Assembly (NCBI GenBank): GCA_963971535.1
Contig: OZ020592.1
Location: 119,989,480 to 120,053,479, forward strand
DNA from: Notolepis coatsorum
Taxonomy: Eukaryota > Chordata > Actinopteri > Aulopiformes > Paralepididae
Length of the DNA: 64,000 nucleotides
Reading direction: 5' to 3'
In this document: piece after piece, positions 32,104-43,659 of the stretch
How positions within the stretch are numbered: the stretch's first letter is position 1
Layout: each line of letters opens with the position of its first letter
Program-made: the position numbers and the translations under genes
The notes under the pieces: generated by a model
What the model was told of the DNA's origin: nothing
The model's database searches: none
The model's input: only the letters and a program-made list of their open reading frames with translations

Positions 32104-33432
32104 TCAGTGGCTCATCACAAAGTCCTGAGTCCACACAGGTGCTCGTCTCGGCCTGGCCTGTCTTACAGGTTCTGTGTGTGTGTCAGAAGGTGGCACTGCT
32201 GTAATGTCACCATCCAAAGGCGACCCCTCGCCGTCCCCCTCTCCTCTCCAAAGAGAGACCGGTGCCAGATGGGAAGCATTCCAACAGCGTCCATCAGACA
32301 GCCTGTAGGTGTGCGGTCCTTTCTGTCCCACCACCTTGAGTGGCTTGGAGAACTTGCACTGAGTCTTAGGAAGAATGCCAGGTTTCTTAACCCGAACGTA
32401 TGAGCCACATGGGAATGACACACTCTTCGCACCTCGCCTTTGATCCGTGTACGCCTTGCTTCTGTCCTGTTGCACGGCTACTCTGGCGGTTATGTCCTCC
32501 AACGAGTGTGGTGTGGCTTGTGGAATTTGAAATCCAGCCACATGGAGTTTGGTGCGCATAGGCCTCCCATGCAACAGTTCTGCTGGTGAGTGCTGTGCCG
32601 CAGAGTGAGGAGTAGACCGGTAGGCCTGTAAGAAGTCTGTTGTAAACTCCTTCCATTGCTTGCCTTCCAGCGAGGCAGTCTGCAAACTGTCTTTCAAACT
32701 GCGGTTAAAGCGTTCTATTTCACCATTTGCACATGGATAATACACAGATGACTTCCTGTGCACTATGCCCCTGTCTTGGAGAAACGCCTCAAACTCCTGA
32801 GACACAAAATGAGAGCCATTGTCAGAGACGAGCTCTTTCGGGTTGCCCTCTCTGCTGAAAACTGTAGATAGGAATATTGTCACAGTCCGTGATGTGACCT
32901 GTGGCACAAAAGCTATCTCAGGCCACTTACTGTAGTAGTCTATTAGTGTGATTGCAAAGCGACAGTCCAGGGGTGCTTTATCAAAGGGCCCCACCACATC
33001 AATTGCCAGTTTCTCCCAAGCCCCAGTAGGATAGGGCACAGGCTGCAGTGGAGAGGTGCATGTGACTGCTGACTTGTCATGTGACTGGCATGTGGTGCAT
33101 GCTTTGATAGCCGACTCAACCTGGGCATCCATGCCAGGCCACCAGTATACTTCTCTGAGTCTCTGTTTTGTCCTCACGATTCCCTGGTGAGTGTCGTGAG
33201 CCAGGGAGATCAGTTTGGGCTGTAGACCATCTGGGACGAGCAGTCTATATGTGCCTCGCACGACACAGTCATCCTGTAGAGAGAGTTCGTTCTGTAGTTT
33301 GAAGAACATCCGTAGGTCCAGGTCTAGATCCTTTTCGGATTTAGGCCATCTGGAGGTGAGTATCTCACGTAGTATCTGCATCTGTAACGCAGTAAACAGG
33401 TCCCTCCCTAGCACTGGAGACCCATTTTGCAC
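32104..33432 (-). CDS. Gypsy integrase-containing pol part, 442 residues (fossil)
   Basis: The frame starts with protease-adjacent residues (LGRDLFTALQMQI). It has the zinc-binding H2C2 block (HDTHQGIVRTKQRLREVYWW, then CTTCQ), the integrase core with its acidic residues (AIDVVGPFD, LVSDNGSHF, then GEIERFNRSLK) and a chromatin-facing C-terminal region. Integrase inserts the cDNA into chromosomes. The domain looks complete, but the element as a whole is broken. Confidence 0.8.
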   Translation of the reverse strand: MQNGSPVLGRDLFTALQMQILREILTSRWPKSEKDLDLDLRMFFKLQNELSLQDDCVVRGTYRLLVPDGLQPKLISLAHDTHQGIVRTKQRLREVYWWPGMDAQVESAIKACTTCQSHDKSAVTCTSPLQPVPYPTGAWEKLAIDVVGPFDKAPLDCRFAITLIDYYSKWPEIAFVPQVTSRTVTIFLSTVFSREGNPKELVSDNGSHFVSQEFEAFLQDRGIVHRKSSVYYPCANGEIERFNRSLKDSLQTASLEGKQWKEFTTDFLQAYRSTPHSAAQHSPAELLHGRPMRTKLHVAGFQIPQATPHSLEDITARVAVQQDRSKAYTDQRRGAKSVSFPCGSYVRVKKPGILPKTQCKFSKPLKVVGQKGPHTYRLSDGRCWNASHLAPVSLWRGEGDGEGSPLDGDITAVPPSDTHTEPVRQARPRRAPVWTQDFVMSH

Positions 33433-33622
33433 AATGTAAATATCTGCGTCAGTGCAGAGAGAGAGAGAAGTAAAATCCTGCTTCTGTCATGACCATATAT
33501 GGAAAGTTTGATTGATTTATGACCCATGAGCCCCGCCCCCTTCACTTCCTCTAAATAAGCCCCGCCCTGGCTGTCACTCTGAAGTCCAGATGTTTCTTTG
33601 AAGTAGGGCGCCCCCTGGTGTA

Positions 33623-33773
33623 ATAAAAACGTCAAATAAAAGAACGGTTTAAACATATGATTGGATAGCCCCCACTTTTTTTTTGCCTTCAGAGAAGAGT
33701 CGTGTGTGTGGAGGGGGAACGTCTGTCTGTAGGACCCCCCTACAGGCGTGTCGTGCCTATCATCCCTGTGTGT

Positions 33774-33847
<74 letters not shown>

Positions 33848-35131
33848 GTATGGGTGTGAAGATAAGGGTGTGGAGGGGTGCGTCTGTCTGTAGGGCCCCC
33901 CTACAGACGTGTCGTGCCTGATACGTGTTTTGATTGATTGATTGAAAAGTTTATTAACAGATTGCAGAATGGGTACAGTACAGTACAGCTCAATACATAC
34001 AATTGTTAAGGGGATGCAGACCAGAGAAAGACTTTTGTCTTGTTTACATCAGGGTCCCCCATTTTCAATTCATCATAACATAATGACATACATGACATAC
34101 AGATAGACAGTACTGCTACATCTATACATTTATGACATATCAGATTTGCAAATACAGTACTGTTTGTGATACCAAAGTGTCCAGAAAAAGAGTGTATATA
34201 CATTTGACGTAGAAACTGTACATTGGAGGAGGTTGGGTGGGTGGGGTGGGGTTGAGTGGGTGGGTGGGGGCTGTACATTGGAGGTGGGGGGGGGTGTTGG
34301 GTAGGGGGTTGGGTAGGGGGGGACACACATTGTACACTGTACATTGGAATACTGACAAAGCCATACTTGGTCATTTACTGTACAACTAGGTTAGGACATG
34401 TGTAGGGGCCAGTTTCGAATTGCAGTCTCCCGTAGGTGTTTTTTGAGAGTGTTTTTGAAAGTGGGTAGTGATTCACATTCCTTTACAGCTTTGGGTAGGG
34501 CGTTCCACATTGATGTGGCATAATTGCGAAACGTGTTTAGTCCCTTGTTTGAGCCGAATCTGGGTTTAACATGATTTGTGGAGCTCCCTCTATCTGGGTT
34601 TAACATGATTTGTGGAGCTCCCTCTGGTGTTGTGATCGTGGTATTCACTGACCTTTGGGAAGTATTTTGACATGTACATGGGTACCTTGGTCGGTAGGAG
34701 TCAGGTCAAGCAGTAGTCTGACTAGCTTGTTTTGAGATGTTTGTAATTTGTTTTTTAGTGCCTTTGAGGTGCTTTGGTACCATGAGGTGCAGGCATAGTC
34801 GTAGTACCCTTGAATGAGTGCTCCTGCTAGAGTCTTCAGGGTATTCTTGTTTACCAGAGAGGAGATCCGGTACAAGAATCGAGTTCGTTGGTTGACTTTT
34901 TTTATTACATTGGATGCCATTTTGTCACAGGAAAGATTAGCCTCTAGGATGGAACCCAGGTAGGTAATTTCATCTTTCCTTGTGACAATATTGTCACCCA
35001 CTGTAACCGAGAAGCCGTCGGTCTTGCTGAGTTTGTTATTTGAACCGAAGAGAATGGACTCTGTTTTGCCCATGTGTAATGATAGTTTGTTGTCGGCGAG
35101 CCATATGCAGATTTGGCAGATTTGTGTGTGT

Positions 35132-35179
<48 letters not shown>

Positions 35180-35317
35180 CCAAGTTTGAGGGTGGCGATA
35201 CTATTGATTACAGCGTAGAAGAAGGCTTTCTACCCAAAATGCTGAAATAACAACAGCTACATCAGACCATCTCCCTGTAAGGCTACATAAGTAAACTCTT
35301 AGTTTTTATCTTTGACA
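33623..35317. other. Insertion in the foldback left arm: repeats and a LINE
   Basis: Absent from the right arm. It contains a 45-bp block CGTCTGTCTGTAGG... repeated at 33,719 and 33,881 around a GT tract (33,771-33,844), then LINE copy D, another GT tract (35,122-35,178) and about 140 bp of unassigned sequence. Confidence 0.65.
33932..35110 (-). mobile_element. LINE with CAAT tail, copy D, the longest
   Basis: On the minus strand the RT C-terminal part is at 35,073-34,645 (KDEITYLGSILEANLSCDKM, then YDYACTSWYQSTSKAL) and 34,648-34,391 (FRNYATSMWNALPKAVKECE). The frames are separated by a shift near 34,646. The 3' UTR shared with copies A-C and the CAAT tail end at 33,932. This copy identifies the CAAT-tailed family as a LINE. 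A 36-bp piece (CTATCTGGGTTTAACATG) is tandemly doubled near 34,560-34,620. Confidence 0.85.
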
Positions 35318-35560
35318 ACCTAGGGCATGTGCGCAAGTTGGTGATGAGGGGCCTACAAATAGCCGGTCTCCCTAAAAAAGAAAGCCACACAGCTAGCCAG
35401 GTACTGCTCAGTATCAGTAACTATAGGAAGCCGTTCAATCAGGAGGAGATTAAAAAAGTTAGCAATAGCGTGTTTGGTATTATTTTTCACACCAAATCAT
35501 TACAGTTTATGAAATGAATAAGTATAAAAGTTATATGATAGGGGGTTTGGCTATAGGCGG
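35318..35560 (+). other. Unique block of the foldback arm with a short open frame
   Basis: Present inverted at 49,797-50,005. The left copy has about 55 bp (taactataggaagcc...) missing from the right copy. The left copy opens a 62-codon frame (35,329-35,517; includes GLQIAGLPKKESHTASQVLL) that the right copy interrupts. I do not recognise it, and the difference between the arms argues against a conserved protein. Confidence 0.3.
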
Positions 35561-35726
<166 letters not shown>

Positions 35727-35728
35727 AT

Positions 35729-35810
35729 GCTGTTTCAGCTGTTTCAATTGCTGTTTCAACTGTTTCAACTGGTGTTTCAGGTGTTTCAACTGTTTCAACT
35801 GGTGTTTCAT
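35729..35810. repeat. GTTTCAACT minisatellite of the foldback arm
   Basis: Degenerate 9-12-bp units (TGTTTCAACTG, GTTTCAGGT). The inverted right-arm copy at 40,548-40,675 has more units. Confidence 0.8.
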
Positions 35811-36072
35811 ATGTCTGGTGTCTTTTTTATTTTTTTACAGCACTAATATTATAACTTGAATGTGCAGCTGAGGTTATCCTATAATACAATCTCACTAAGG
35901 GCGTACAAGGTTGTCCCGAGTCGATCGCACGCTTCCTCCGAGACGTGCACCGACAGCCAGTGACGTCTTTTCACTTGGCAGCGAGGGCTCTCATTGGTGA
36001 AGTGTAACGCGTGGGAGGGCACGCTAGCGCCGAGACCTGACCTGTAGGCGTCGCTGTCCGCAACGCCAGATT

Positions 36073-36729
36073 GCCTAAATATTAAAGGCAACCAACTTGT
36101 GTCTAGCCACGCCCAACTTGCGTCTAGCCACGCCCCCGCGGCGACGTGGCAGCAGCAGAGCGGAGCGTAGCGGCGGAGCTCCGTCGCGGCAGCATTATGT
36201 AGCAGTAATCCCCCCTTTTTTACCATCGACAACTAGCTCAACTGGCAGCGCTGCCTTGCTGTGGATCCTGCGGTCCGTTGGTGATAAGTTCGATTCCAAT
36301 TTCAATTTTTTTTTAACATGCATTCTTTCGCCAGTTAAGTTTAGGCATGTTAACTTTAAGCATTGTTTCGGAGTTGGTTAAGGTTAAGGTTAGGCATTGT
36401 TTCGGAGTTGGTTAAGGTTAGAAGGGTTAAGTTTAGGCGCTGTTAAGGAGCTGGTTAAGGTTAGAGTTTGTATTAGAGAATGGCAATATTCTTTCGGAGT
36501 TGGTTATGGTTAAGGTTAAGGTTAGGCATTGTTTCGGAGTTGGTTAAGGTTATAAGGGTTAAGTTTAGGCGCTGTTAAGGAGCTGGTTAAGGTTAGAGTT
36601 TGTCTTAGAGAATGGCAATAGACAGCCTATTTCCACGCTGCAGCTCTCTCGCGCTGCCGCGGTCACATGGGCGTAGTGGCCAATCAGAGAAACGCTAAAC
36701 ACAAGTTGGTTGCCGAAAATATTCACACT
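36073..36729. mobile_element. MITE inside a SINE, 657 bp
   Basis: Inverted ends share GGCAACCAACTTGTG. The 8-bp duplication GCCAGATT is exact (36,065-36,072 and 36,730-36,737), suggesting hAT. The middle holds a 132-bp tandem duplication. Confidence 0.75.
36355..36620. repeat. 132-bp tandem duplication rich in GGTTAAGGTTAG
   Basis: Two units, each ending TTAGAGAATGGCAATA, with internal GTTTCGGAGTTGGTTAAGG repeats. The GGTTAAGG motifs resemble degenerate telomere repeats but are spaced irregularly. Confidence 0.75.
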
Positions 36730-37059
36730 GCCAGATTCCCACCCGCCAGCTTCCCCACCCCCTAATACTGCCAATTGTAGTATGAACGACCAGCCAAGCT
36801 GGTGGCAACGCAGAGAGCTGGGCTCGAACCCAGCGTCTCTGCTCTTAATATTTTGAGCTGCATTACAAAGTTCAGTTACACACAACAGGAAATATTCAAA
36901 CAGCTCAAAGTTGGTTGACAGTTCTAGGGGCAAATTAAAATTTAACTCACTCAACCATACCATATCTGAGGTAGTGTGCAGTATGGGTAACACGTATGAA
37001 AGTAACATAACGCCATTAGAGTTGTTATTGTGTAACAATAGTTCACAAAGTAGAAGCAA

Positions 37060-37235
37060 GAGAACATACCAACAAATTATTTATTAAATCTAGACTACTG
37101 AAACTTAAATAGTTAGCTGAAATACAGACTTTAGGGGTTTTGTTCTAGAGCAAAATGCAGAGTATTACCAGCAAATATACAGAGGTTGTTTGTTCCCTGT
37201 CCAGATGATAGTAGAAGGAAATTCAATATACAGCA
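37060..37235 (+). mobile_element. LINE fragment, same family as 20,517-21,197
   Basis: The segment 'attatttattaaatctaga...' through 'gaaggaaattcaatat' parallels 20,578-20,740. Boundaries approximate. Confidence 0.5.
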
Positions 37236-37355
37236 TGACCTAGACAGCAAAATAACTATAAAAACTAAAAAAAGATTTAAAAAAAATATATATATGTAGG
37301 CCTAGTACAAACATTTTAATAAAGAAATAAAAAAAATAAACACATATACCCCTAT

Positions 37356-37445
37356 ACCCGCAGGAATCGAACCCGGATCCCCATCTGTGAGTAAACAGGA
37401 GTTGTACACTATACCATACAGGGAGGGTATAGTTAACTAAGACAT
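37356..37445 (-). other. tRNA-like sequence, probably a SINE head
   Basis: The minus strand has an A box (TGGTATAGTG) and a B box (GGGTTCGATTCC) at tRNA spacing. The acceptor stem does not pair well, so it is not a functional tRNA gene. Confidence 0.45.
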
Positions 37446-37678
37446 GTAGCATAGTTTTATCAGTATTCTACCTTTTTAAACAATAAAAAAAAGCTGTTCA
37501 TCCAGGTATTTCATTTTAAGGAGGGATCAAATAAGCTCTGAAAGAAAATTTAGAATTTAACAAAAGGAAAGTATGCTCTTATTTACAAGGGCATTGTATG
37601 TTTTAAAATTACAGTTGTAATTATTATAATTGTTTAATGACCGGTCGGCTAAACACACAGCAAATGATGCATGGATGT

Positions 37679-39058
37679 TGTTACGAAGGATCAGATTAAA
37701 CCGAATATATATATTTATTTATGGATATATATTGAATAGTATTTGTATATCGTTTGATATCCCTTGTATATTCCTTGTACATATACACGGAATATCCCTT
37801 TAGCCTACTATAGCCCATAATAGTTCATTCTCTTATTGGACAAAAGGACCAGGCGCCAGGGGACCAGCCCCTGACGTCAAGTTCAAAGGTACCGACGAGA
37901 CATGTCCGTACTAGCCCCGGCTCCGCTCAGGGATACGGCTACCCCAAGGAGAGTGGCACTATTTGTTCACCGTGCATATAAATATGGCGCAAGTAAATGT
38001 AGAAGTCCTCTTATCCTTAGTCCTTTACCCTTCTACCCAACTAAGTAACAGAACGTGAAGCCTCACCCACGATACCGCGTGCGGTGTAGTATGGCCTGTT
38101 TGGCCTTAGAATAGCATCGAGACTTCGTGCGAATTAATAGCTGAATTGTCAGAGTTTGGCACTGTACCGTCGAGTGCGACGTATTTCTATTAAGTAATAA
38201 TAGTCTATCGTGTATGGTGCATCGTGCGGTTAGAGTTCTAAAGTGACCAGCATCTCCAACGCTTCCTCGTGTTATCTAGAGTCTTATCCAGGCTGGGGCC
38301 GACCACACATGGCGCTTTCATCCGAGGAGATCTAGACGAGGACCGAGGGACATGTACACTGGATTACCTACCCGACGACTGCTGAGCCCTATGCGGCTGG
38401 AATATATTTGCTTTGGTACTGTGATTTGTGGAGCGGATAATCGCCGACACCCGTGAGTGTTGGATTTACCCCCGAGAGGAGTCAAGTTGAGTCGGCGCTC
38501 AAAGAGACTGAGGTCGCCTAGCTTCTTCTTCACTGTGGAGCTACAGCCTACAAGAGAACCAAGGTGTATTCATCTGCGGATCAAGAGTCTACTGCACTGT
38601 CTTCTGTACTTGAAGTCTCCCTAGATATCGTTGACCAGACGGTCTACTACCGACGGCTCTCCTACCCCCCCTACCGGCTTACAACCGGGAGGACCCCTTC
38701 CAGAATATCCTGCTATATCATTAAGAGTACCATAGATATAATTCCCTAAGAGCCAGGTTGTATACTTGCTTCCTGCGTAACCAGAGATTGGACATTCAGT
38801 GTTGATTTGCCTACGAGTACTCATTTGCCTTACAAGTGCATTCAAATCATAAATGTAATAGTAACTATCATATGTACCTTTTGCTATATTAAATATTTGA
38901 TTATTACCTTTGTGTGGACCCGATTTCATTGTGGGAAAGTGTTCATCATATTTAGATATCGTGTACTGTATGGCCAGTAGTTAAAGTACATAAAGCGGTA
39001 GTGGTTTAATGATACCATACTTATCAATACAGTCAGGGAATTGTACCCCTCAGTTACA
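37679..39058 (-). mobile_element. Solo LTR, 1,380 bp, opposite orientation
   Basis: Minus-strand start TGTAACTGAGGGG and end TCCTTCGTAACA match the ends of 23,610-25,044. The 5-bp duplication GATGT flanks it (37,674-37,678 and 39,059-39,063). It lies in the spacer of the foldback element. Confidence 0.85.
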
Positions 39059-39449
39059 GATGTGATTTTCAACAAGTTATGTTCCTTACTCATAACATAA
39101 TTTCCACTTAAAAACAGTCATACAAAGGTTAATTAAATTAAATTAAATTAAAGGTTAATTAATTTCCTCAGTGATTACAATGTGTAAGATGTACAGTATT
39201 GGAGCTTGCTTACCAACTGATAGCCTGTTTTATTGCAACACTGCTATCAGCGACATCTAAGAAGGGAGACCCCCCCTTGAACAAGGTTTATCTCCTCCAC
39301 ATTGCCTGTGGTGCATTTTTTTTCCTGTTGATAGGTTTTTGTGAGATTTTCCGTACCTTCGCATGGGGTATGTCTGGGAGTATTGTATTCATTTATTTAA
39401 TTTATTTTAAATTGTTTGGACTTTATGGTGTTTTTGTTTTGTTCTTGAT

Positions 39450-39558
39450 TTATTGTGATGTTTCTTCTTGATTTGTTTAAAGAAGACGTGTATGGCCCAA
39501 GGGGATATTAACGTGTGTTGTCGGGCCTTACAAATAAATATGATTTGATCTGATTTGA
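39450..39558 (+). mobile_element. LINE 3' end with TTTGATC repeats
   Basis: Ends CTTACAAATAAATATGATTT followed by TTTGATCTGATTTGATT, a polyadenylation-signal-plus-short-repeat tail. Sequence from 39,190 on may be its 3' UTR. Confidence 0.5.
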
Positions 39559-39589
39559 TTATGGTCCTAACAAATGCTAAAATGTTTTT

Positions 39590-39660
39590 TGCATTTACAT
39601 TTAGTCATTTAACTGACACTTTTATCCAAAAGCGACTTACAAAATGTGTACAATATTGTC
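39590..39660 (-). mobile_element. L2 tail fragment
   Basis: Contains ATTTAGTCATTTAACTGACA and CCAAAAGCGACTTACAA, the minus-strand L2 3' end also seen at 18,979-19,040. Confidence 0.7.
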
Positions 39661-40014
39661 AGCAGGAGGGCTACACCTCTGGTGGAAGTTGGAAGTTAGT
39701 TTCTGCTAAATATGGTGCAAACATGTTTTTGTGTGACAATGATATAAATGCACATTGTCTACACGTAAATAAATAAATAAAAGATTTTTGCATTGCACTG
39801 TTTAGAACAATACTGTTTAGAACAAATGTTATGGCTATGTCTGTTTTACTTTTGAGTTGTAATTCTTGTATGAAAGGTGCTATACTTTTTAACATATACA
39901 GTACAGTATAGATTTTTATTCACATACATCCTGCTAAAATGGAAACAAGAAAACTAGTCTACATCTCTGTGTAATTAACTATTTTCTTCCCTTATATTTC
40001 ATTCACACACCCAT

Positions 40015-40420
40015 AACCACGGACCAAAACCCAATAGAGGATGCATACAGCTTCACATACCTTGGAAGCATCATTTCTGTTGAAGGGGGTACGGAAGACG
40101 ACGGCCAAGCCAGGATTGGCAAGGCACAGACAACATTCATCCTGCTAAACATTATCTGGAAGGCAAAAACAACTCAGGACCAAGCTCTAAATCTTCAACT
40201 CAAACGTAAAGACCATTCTATATGGCTCAAAATCCAGGAAAAACATGACCAGTATACTCAATAAGCTGCAGACCTTCACCAGCCGATGCCTCAGACGCCA
40301 CCTGGGAATATACAGGCCCTACATCATCTCTAACGCCAACCTGTGGGAATTCACCAAACAGGAAATAATAGAAATTCAAATCTGGAGGAGAAAGGCAGGG
40401 GGGATCGTTTCATCAACTCT
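40015..40420 (+). mobile_element. RTE-like LINE fragment (RT C-terminal region)
   Basis: Translates with frame changes to EDAYSFTYLGSIISVEGGTE, then ARIGKAQTTFILL, and later LQTFTSRCLRRHLGI, then EIQIWRRKAG. This is the order found at the end of RTE-type reverse transcriptases. Broken and truncated at both ends. Confidence 0.7.
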
Positions 40421-41300
40421 CTCTAGCATAAGAAATTAAATGTTTAAAACATGTTTCTAGACTTAGTGAGATTGTATTATAGGATAACCTCAGCTGCACA
40501 TTCAAGTTATAATATTAGTGCTGTAAAAAAAAAAGACACCAGACATATGAAACACCAGTTGAAACAGTTGAAACACCTGAAACACCAGTTGAAACAGCAA
40601 TTGAAACAGCTGAAACACCAGTTGAAACAGTTGAAACAGTTGAAACAGCTGAAACACCAGTTGAAACAGCATGGACACACACACACACGTCCCAGCCCTT
40701 CCCAGAGACAGTCGCATTTCTCTCCTCTCCCCAGGCTCCTCAAGGCCGTTCCTACCGCCGCCTCTACTGCTCCATGGAGCCCCACGCTGCTATGCTCTGC
40801 TTCGTGCCGGTTGCCGGACTATACTCAAATCAACTCTAAATGGATCTAATCAGTGGATTGCATATTTTCTTCAAGAAGCAGAATAAGGCTAACCCTCTCT
40901 GCCTATTGGGACATCATAATCGGGCTACCAACTTGAAGACGTGGTCATTTTTGGATTATCGAAGCTTTTGGACTGCAATAAGAAGATTTTGGATCTGTTT
41001 ACCGCGCACAGGACCTACCAAAATGAACTGATTAAGACACTTGGACACTTGGACTAATAATGCATTCAGTCATTTGGACGGAGTTGTTAAAACTCACTCC
41101 ACTCAAATCAATAGAGTTATATTTCACTCGGCGACACCTGGAGCGATCATGGAGTAGACATGTTTCACATGAGCTCCCTTCTACCGTGCTGAATATACGT
41201 TTCTCCCCATTAGTCTTTATTTTAATTTTATTTGTTTTTTATCTGTTTGCTAGGTCGTCGTGTTTAGTATACATTCATCTACTTTTTTCGACTTTCTACG

Positions 41301-42116
41301 ATGACGGGGGTGGAAACCAGAGCCATGACTGCCCCAACCAGCAAACCATCACCACCGGGCCTGGCCGCATCGTCGCCCGTTGTCGGGGAGTTATGCGAAG
41401 CTGTGCTCTTGGTCATGACCAAGCTACACGCAGACTCTGAGACACGCATCGCTGAAGCACAGAAGAAAGTGTTGGCGGATTTTTGTGTCAGCCTCCGTCG
41501 TGAGATATCAGAAGAAATACGGCTGGCGGTAGTACCGCTGACAGACAAGATGGAGACGATGCACGCTGTCTCCTCGGCTAATGCTAACGAACTAGCCATG
41601 CTAACGACGGAGGTATCATTACAGTGCGAGAAGATGGCGGGTCTCGAATCCGCCCTGCTGGCTAGGCAGGCTGAAGTCAACAAACTACAGTCGGCAATGG
41701 ATGAGATGCAGTCCCGGGATAGACGCCACAACGTCAGGATTGTTGGAGTACCGGAGACCAGCGGTGAGGGCCGTCTCTCTGAGACCGTGCCCGAACTGCT
41801 GCAGAAAATACTAGGGACGGACGTCCTCCCTTCGCCTCCGGTCTGTGAATCGGCCTACAGAGCGGGCAGGTTTTCTCCCGGCGTGAACAAAGAGCCGAGG
41901 CCCATCATAGTCAAGCTGAACAGACTCCAGCAGAGAGAACTCATCATGCGGTCGGCTCGTACCAGAAGGGGTAATCTGAGGCTTGGCGATCACAAAGTGG
42001 CCATTTTCGAAGACTTTACACCGGAGGTTCAAGCACAGAGAGGCGAATACAAGGTGGTCCTGACTAAGCTATGGAAACTAGGCCTGAGGCCCACGTTATT
42101 CGCTCCCGCGAAATGA
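41301..42116 (+). CDS. L1 ORF1 protein, 271 residues
   Basis: RNA-binding chaperone that coats L1 RNA in the cytoplasm. A predicted coiled coil spans about residues 45-140 (LTDKMETMHAVSSANANELA and following). An RRM-like core follows from RRHNVRIVGVPE (about 148). The C-terminal domain includes RPIIVKLNRLQQRELIMRSA and AIFEDFTPEVQAQR. The length is slightly short. The frame stops at LFAPAK where relatives usually continue through a final Thr/Ser-containing segment, so a late frame change may have trimmed the end. Confidence 0.8.
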   Translation: MTGVETRAMTAPTSKPSPPGLAASSPVVGELCEAVLLVMTKLHADSETRIAEAQKKVLADFCVSLRREISEEIRLAVVPLTDKMETMHAVSSANANELAMLTTEVSLQCEKMAGLESALLARQAEVNKLQSAMDEMQSRDRRHNVRIVGVPETSGEGRLSETVPELLQKILGTDVLPSPPVCESAYRAGRFSPGVNKEPRPIIVKLNRLQQRELIMRSARTRRGNLRLGDHKVAIFEDFTPEVQAQRGEYKVVLTKLWKLGLRPTLFAPAK

Positions 42117-42399
42117 TCTGTGTTGGAGAAGGTCGGTGGTCAGCGTTTATTTTGGTCGTTGGCTAAAGCGAAGGAATATCTCGCGGGGATACCCGAGTCT
42201 GTTGCTTGATATCTATGGCGGGTGAGTGACTTGGCGGTTTGGGCCTATATACATTGATTAGGCCGACTATTCACAAATACTTGCTGTCATGCCCAGACAT
42301 GCTAACTGCCCAATGCCCATCCAACTAGCGGGGCTTCCCAATGACTTCTGTTACTTGCTAAAGCTGACCTCATGGTCGTACTTGTGTATCGCCTCTTTG

Positions 42400-43280
42400 T
42401 ATTTTATTTTTTTATTATTTTTTAAACAAACATATAAACAAACATGACAACACACGATAAGATATACAAGCATTAATTGTCAGGGCACATCCAATGAGAT
42501 CACCTTTTGGTTAGTTGTTTTATATAAGATATACCCATAATACCTGTTATATAAAAAAAAAACCTACACACATATGCTCAGCTCGAACCCCCCCCTCCCG
42601 GACCCCACCTTGAGAAGTACCTCCACTATCCCTCGCACCTAACCAGACACTACCATTATAAGCTAGCTTTTATTCTCTCCACCACTTCTAACCACATTGA
42701 CATTTTGGATTCATTGAGACCCAGAATTCTTGCTGTAGATATTTCATGGTAAATTACATCGAGATATGTAAGAAACCAAACTTTACGGCAAATTTTTTCC
42801 GGTTGAAACCAGCGTGATGCGATCAGCTTTTTGGCTACTGTGATACCCGATAAAACCAATCTCTTTAGCTGTGGATTCACTGCAAACTCAAAAACATCAT
42901 TCAACAGCAATACCGAGGGGTGTACAGGTATATTCCAAGATACGAGTTTTGATATTTGTTGGGTCACATCTTTCCAGAATGCCTTAACTGGTGAGCAGTC
43001 CCAATACATGTGCATAAATGTCCCTTCGTCCCCATTTGTACATTGGGTGCATTTGGAATCTTGTTTGAGCCCCATTCGGCACAGTCTTATAGGAGTCAAG
43101 TATGTCCTGTGAATATAGTTAAGATTGATTTGTTGATGATCCGGGTTCCTTGATGTAAGTCGGACATTTGCCCAGGCTCCTTGCCAATCAAAGTCATTTT
43201 CCAGGTCTGGTATATCCCTCCTCCAGACAGAGTCAAGTTGGAGGGTTTCATACGAGGACGTTAGTAATTGATGATAAAAA
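42400..43280 (-). mobile_element. Inverted, 5'-truncated L1 fragment inside the L1
   Basis: Minus-strand copy with its A-rich tail at the low end (T-rich on the plus strand, 42,400-42,425). A 15-bp duplication TGTATCGCCTCTTTG flanks it (42,385-42,399 and 43,281-43,295). It keeps the ORF2 C-terminus. Coding similarity to the host L1 is strong but clearly diverged, so it is a different subfamily. Confidence 0.9.
42656..43280 (-). pseudogene. L1 ORF2 C-terminal fragment, about 208 residues
   Basis: Uninterrupted frame with NPDHQQINLNYIHRTYLTP, CTQCTNGDEGTFMHMYWDC (a CCHC-type knuckle) and LDVIYHEISTARILGLNES. It aligns with the end of the ORF2 at 44,849-48,613. The open frame extends upstream to 43,357 only through host L1 sequence. 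Confidence 0.85.
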
Positions 43281-43659
43281 TGTATCGCCTCTTTGGAAGC
43301 TAACGAGCTAGCTGAACAATGTACATAATAGGCTAACGTGCTATCCGGATTCATCACTAGCTTACGCGCTAGCCTCGGGCTAGCCAGCGGGCTTCGTCTA
43401 TAGTCTGCGCTGAGACATTCGAGACCCGTTAATGGTTACGTATTTTGGTTGCTGTTGCTGTTCAAAGGGACATTGGTTTGCACAATTCAAGAGTGATCGA
43501 ATCCCTAACTAACTTCTGGTATGCTTTTATTTTTATATCCAGGTTGTTTTGGGCTTTGGGATCCATAGTAGAAGCCAAGGTCGGTTGAATATGCATATAC
43601 AATATATGATAACAGGTTGGGTCGGGTATGGCTTGCACTTCATGGCTATATGGTTATAT

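Larger units (their letters stand above)
35907..36850 (-). mobile_element. tRNA-headed SINE, copy 3, split by a MITE
   Basis: The pieces 35,907-36,072 and 36,730-36,850 match consecutive parts of the SINE body (compare 57,400-57,872). The high end stops within the B-box region (GGGCTCGAACCCAGC). The A-rich end is missing. Confidence 0.7.

Noticed and set aside
36355-36620. Interstitial telomere array
   Set aside because: The GGTTAAGG motifs are irregular and belong to a two-unit 132-bp duplication inside a MITE.
37356-37445. Functional tRNA gene
   Set aside because: A and B boxes are present but the acceptor stem does not pair. It is more likely a SINE head.
42656-43357. A 233-residue gene of its own on the minus strand
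   Set aside because: It is the C-terminus of an inserted L1. The first 25 residues are host L1 sequence beyond the insertion edge.
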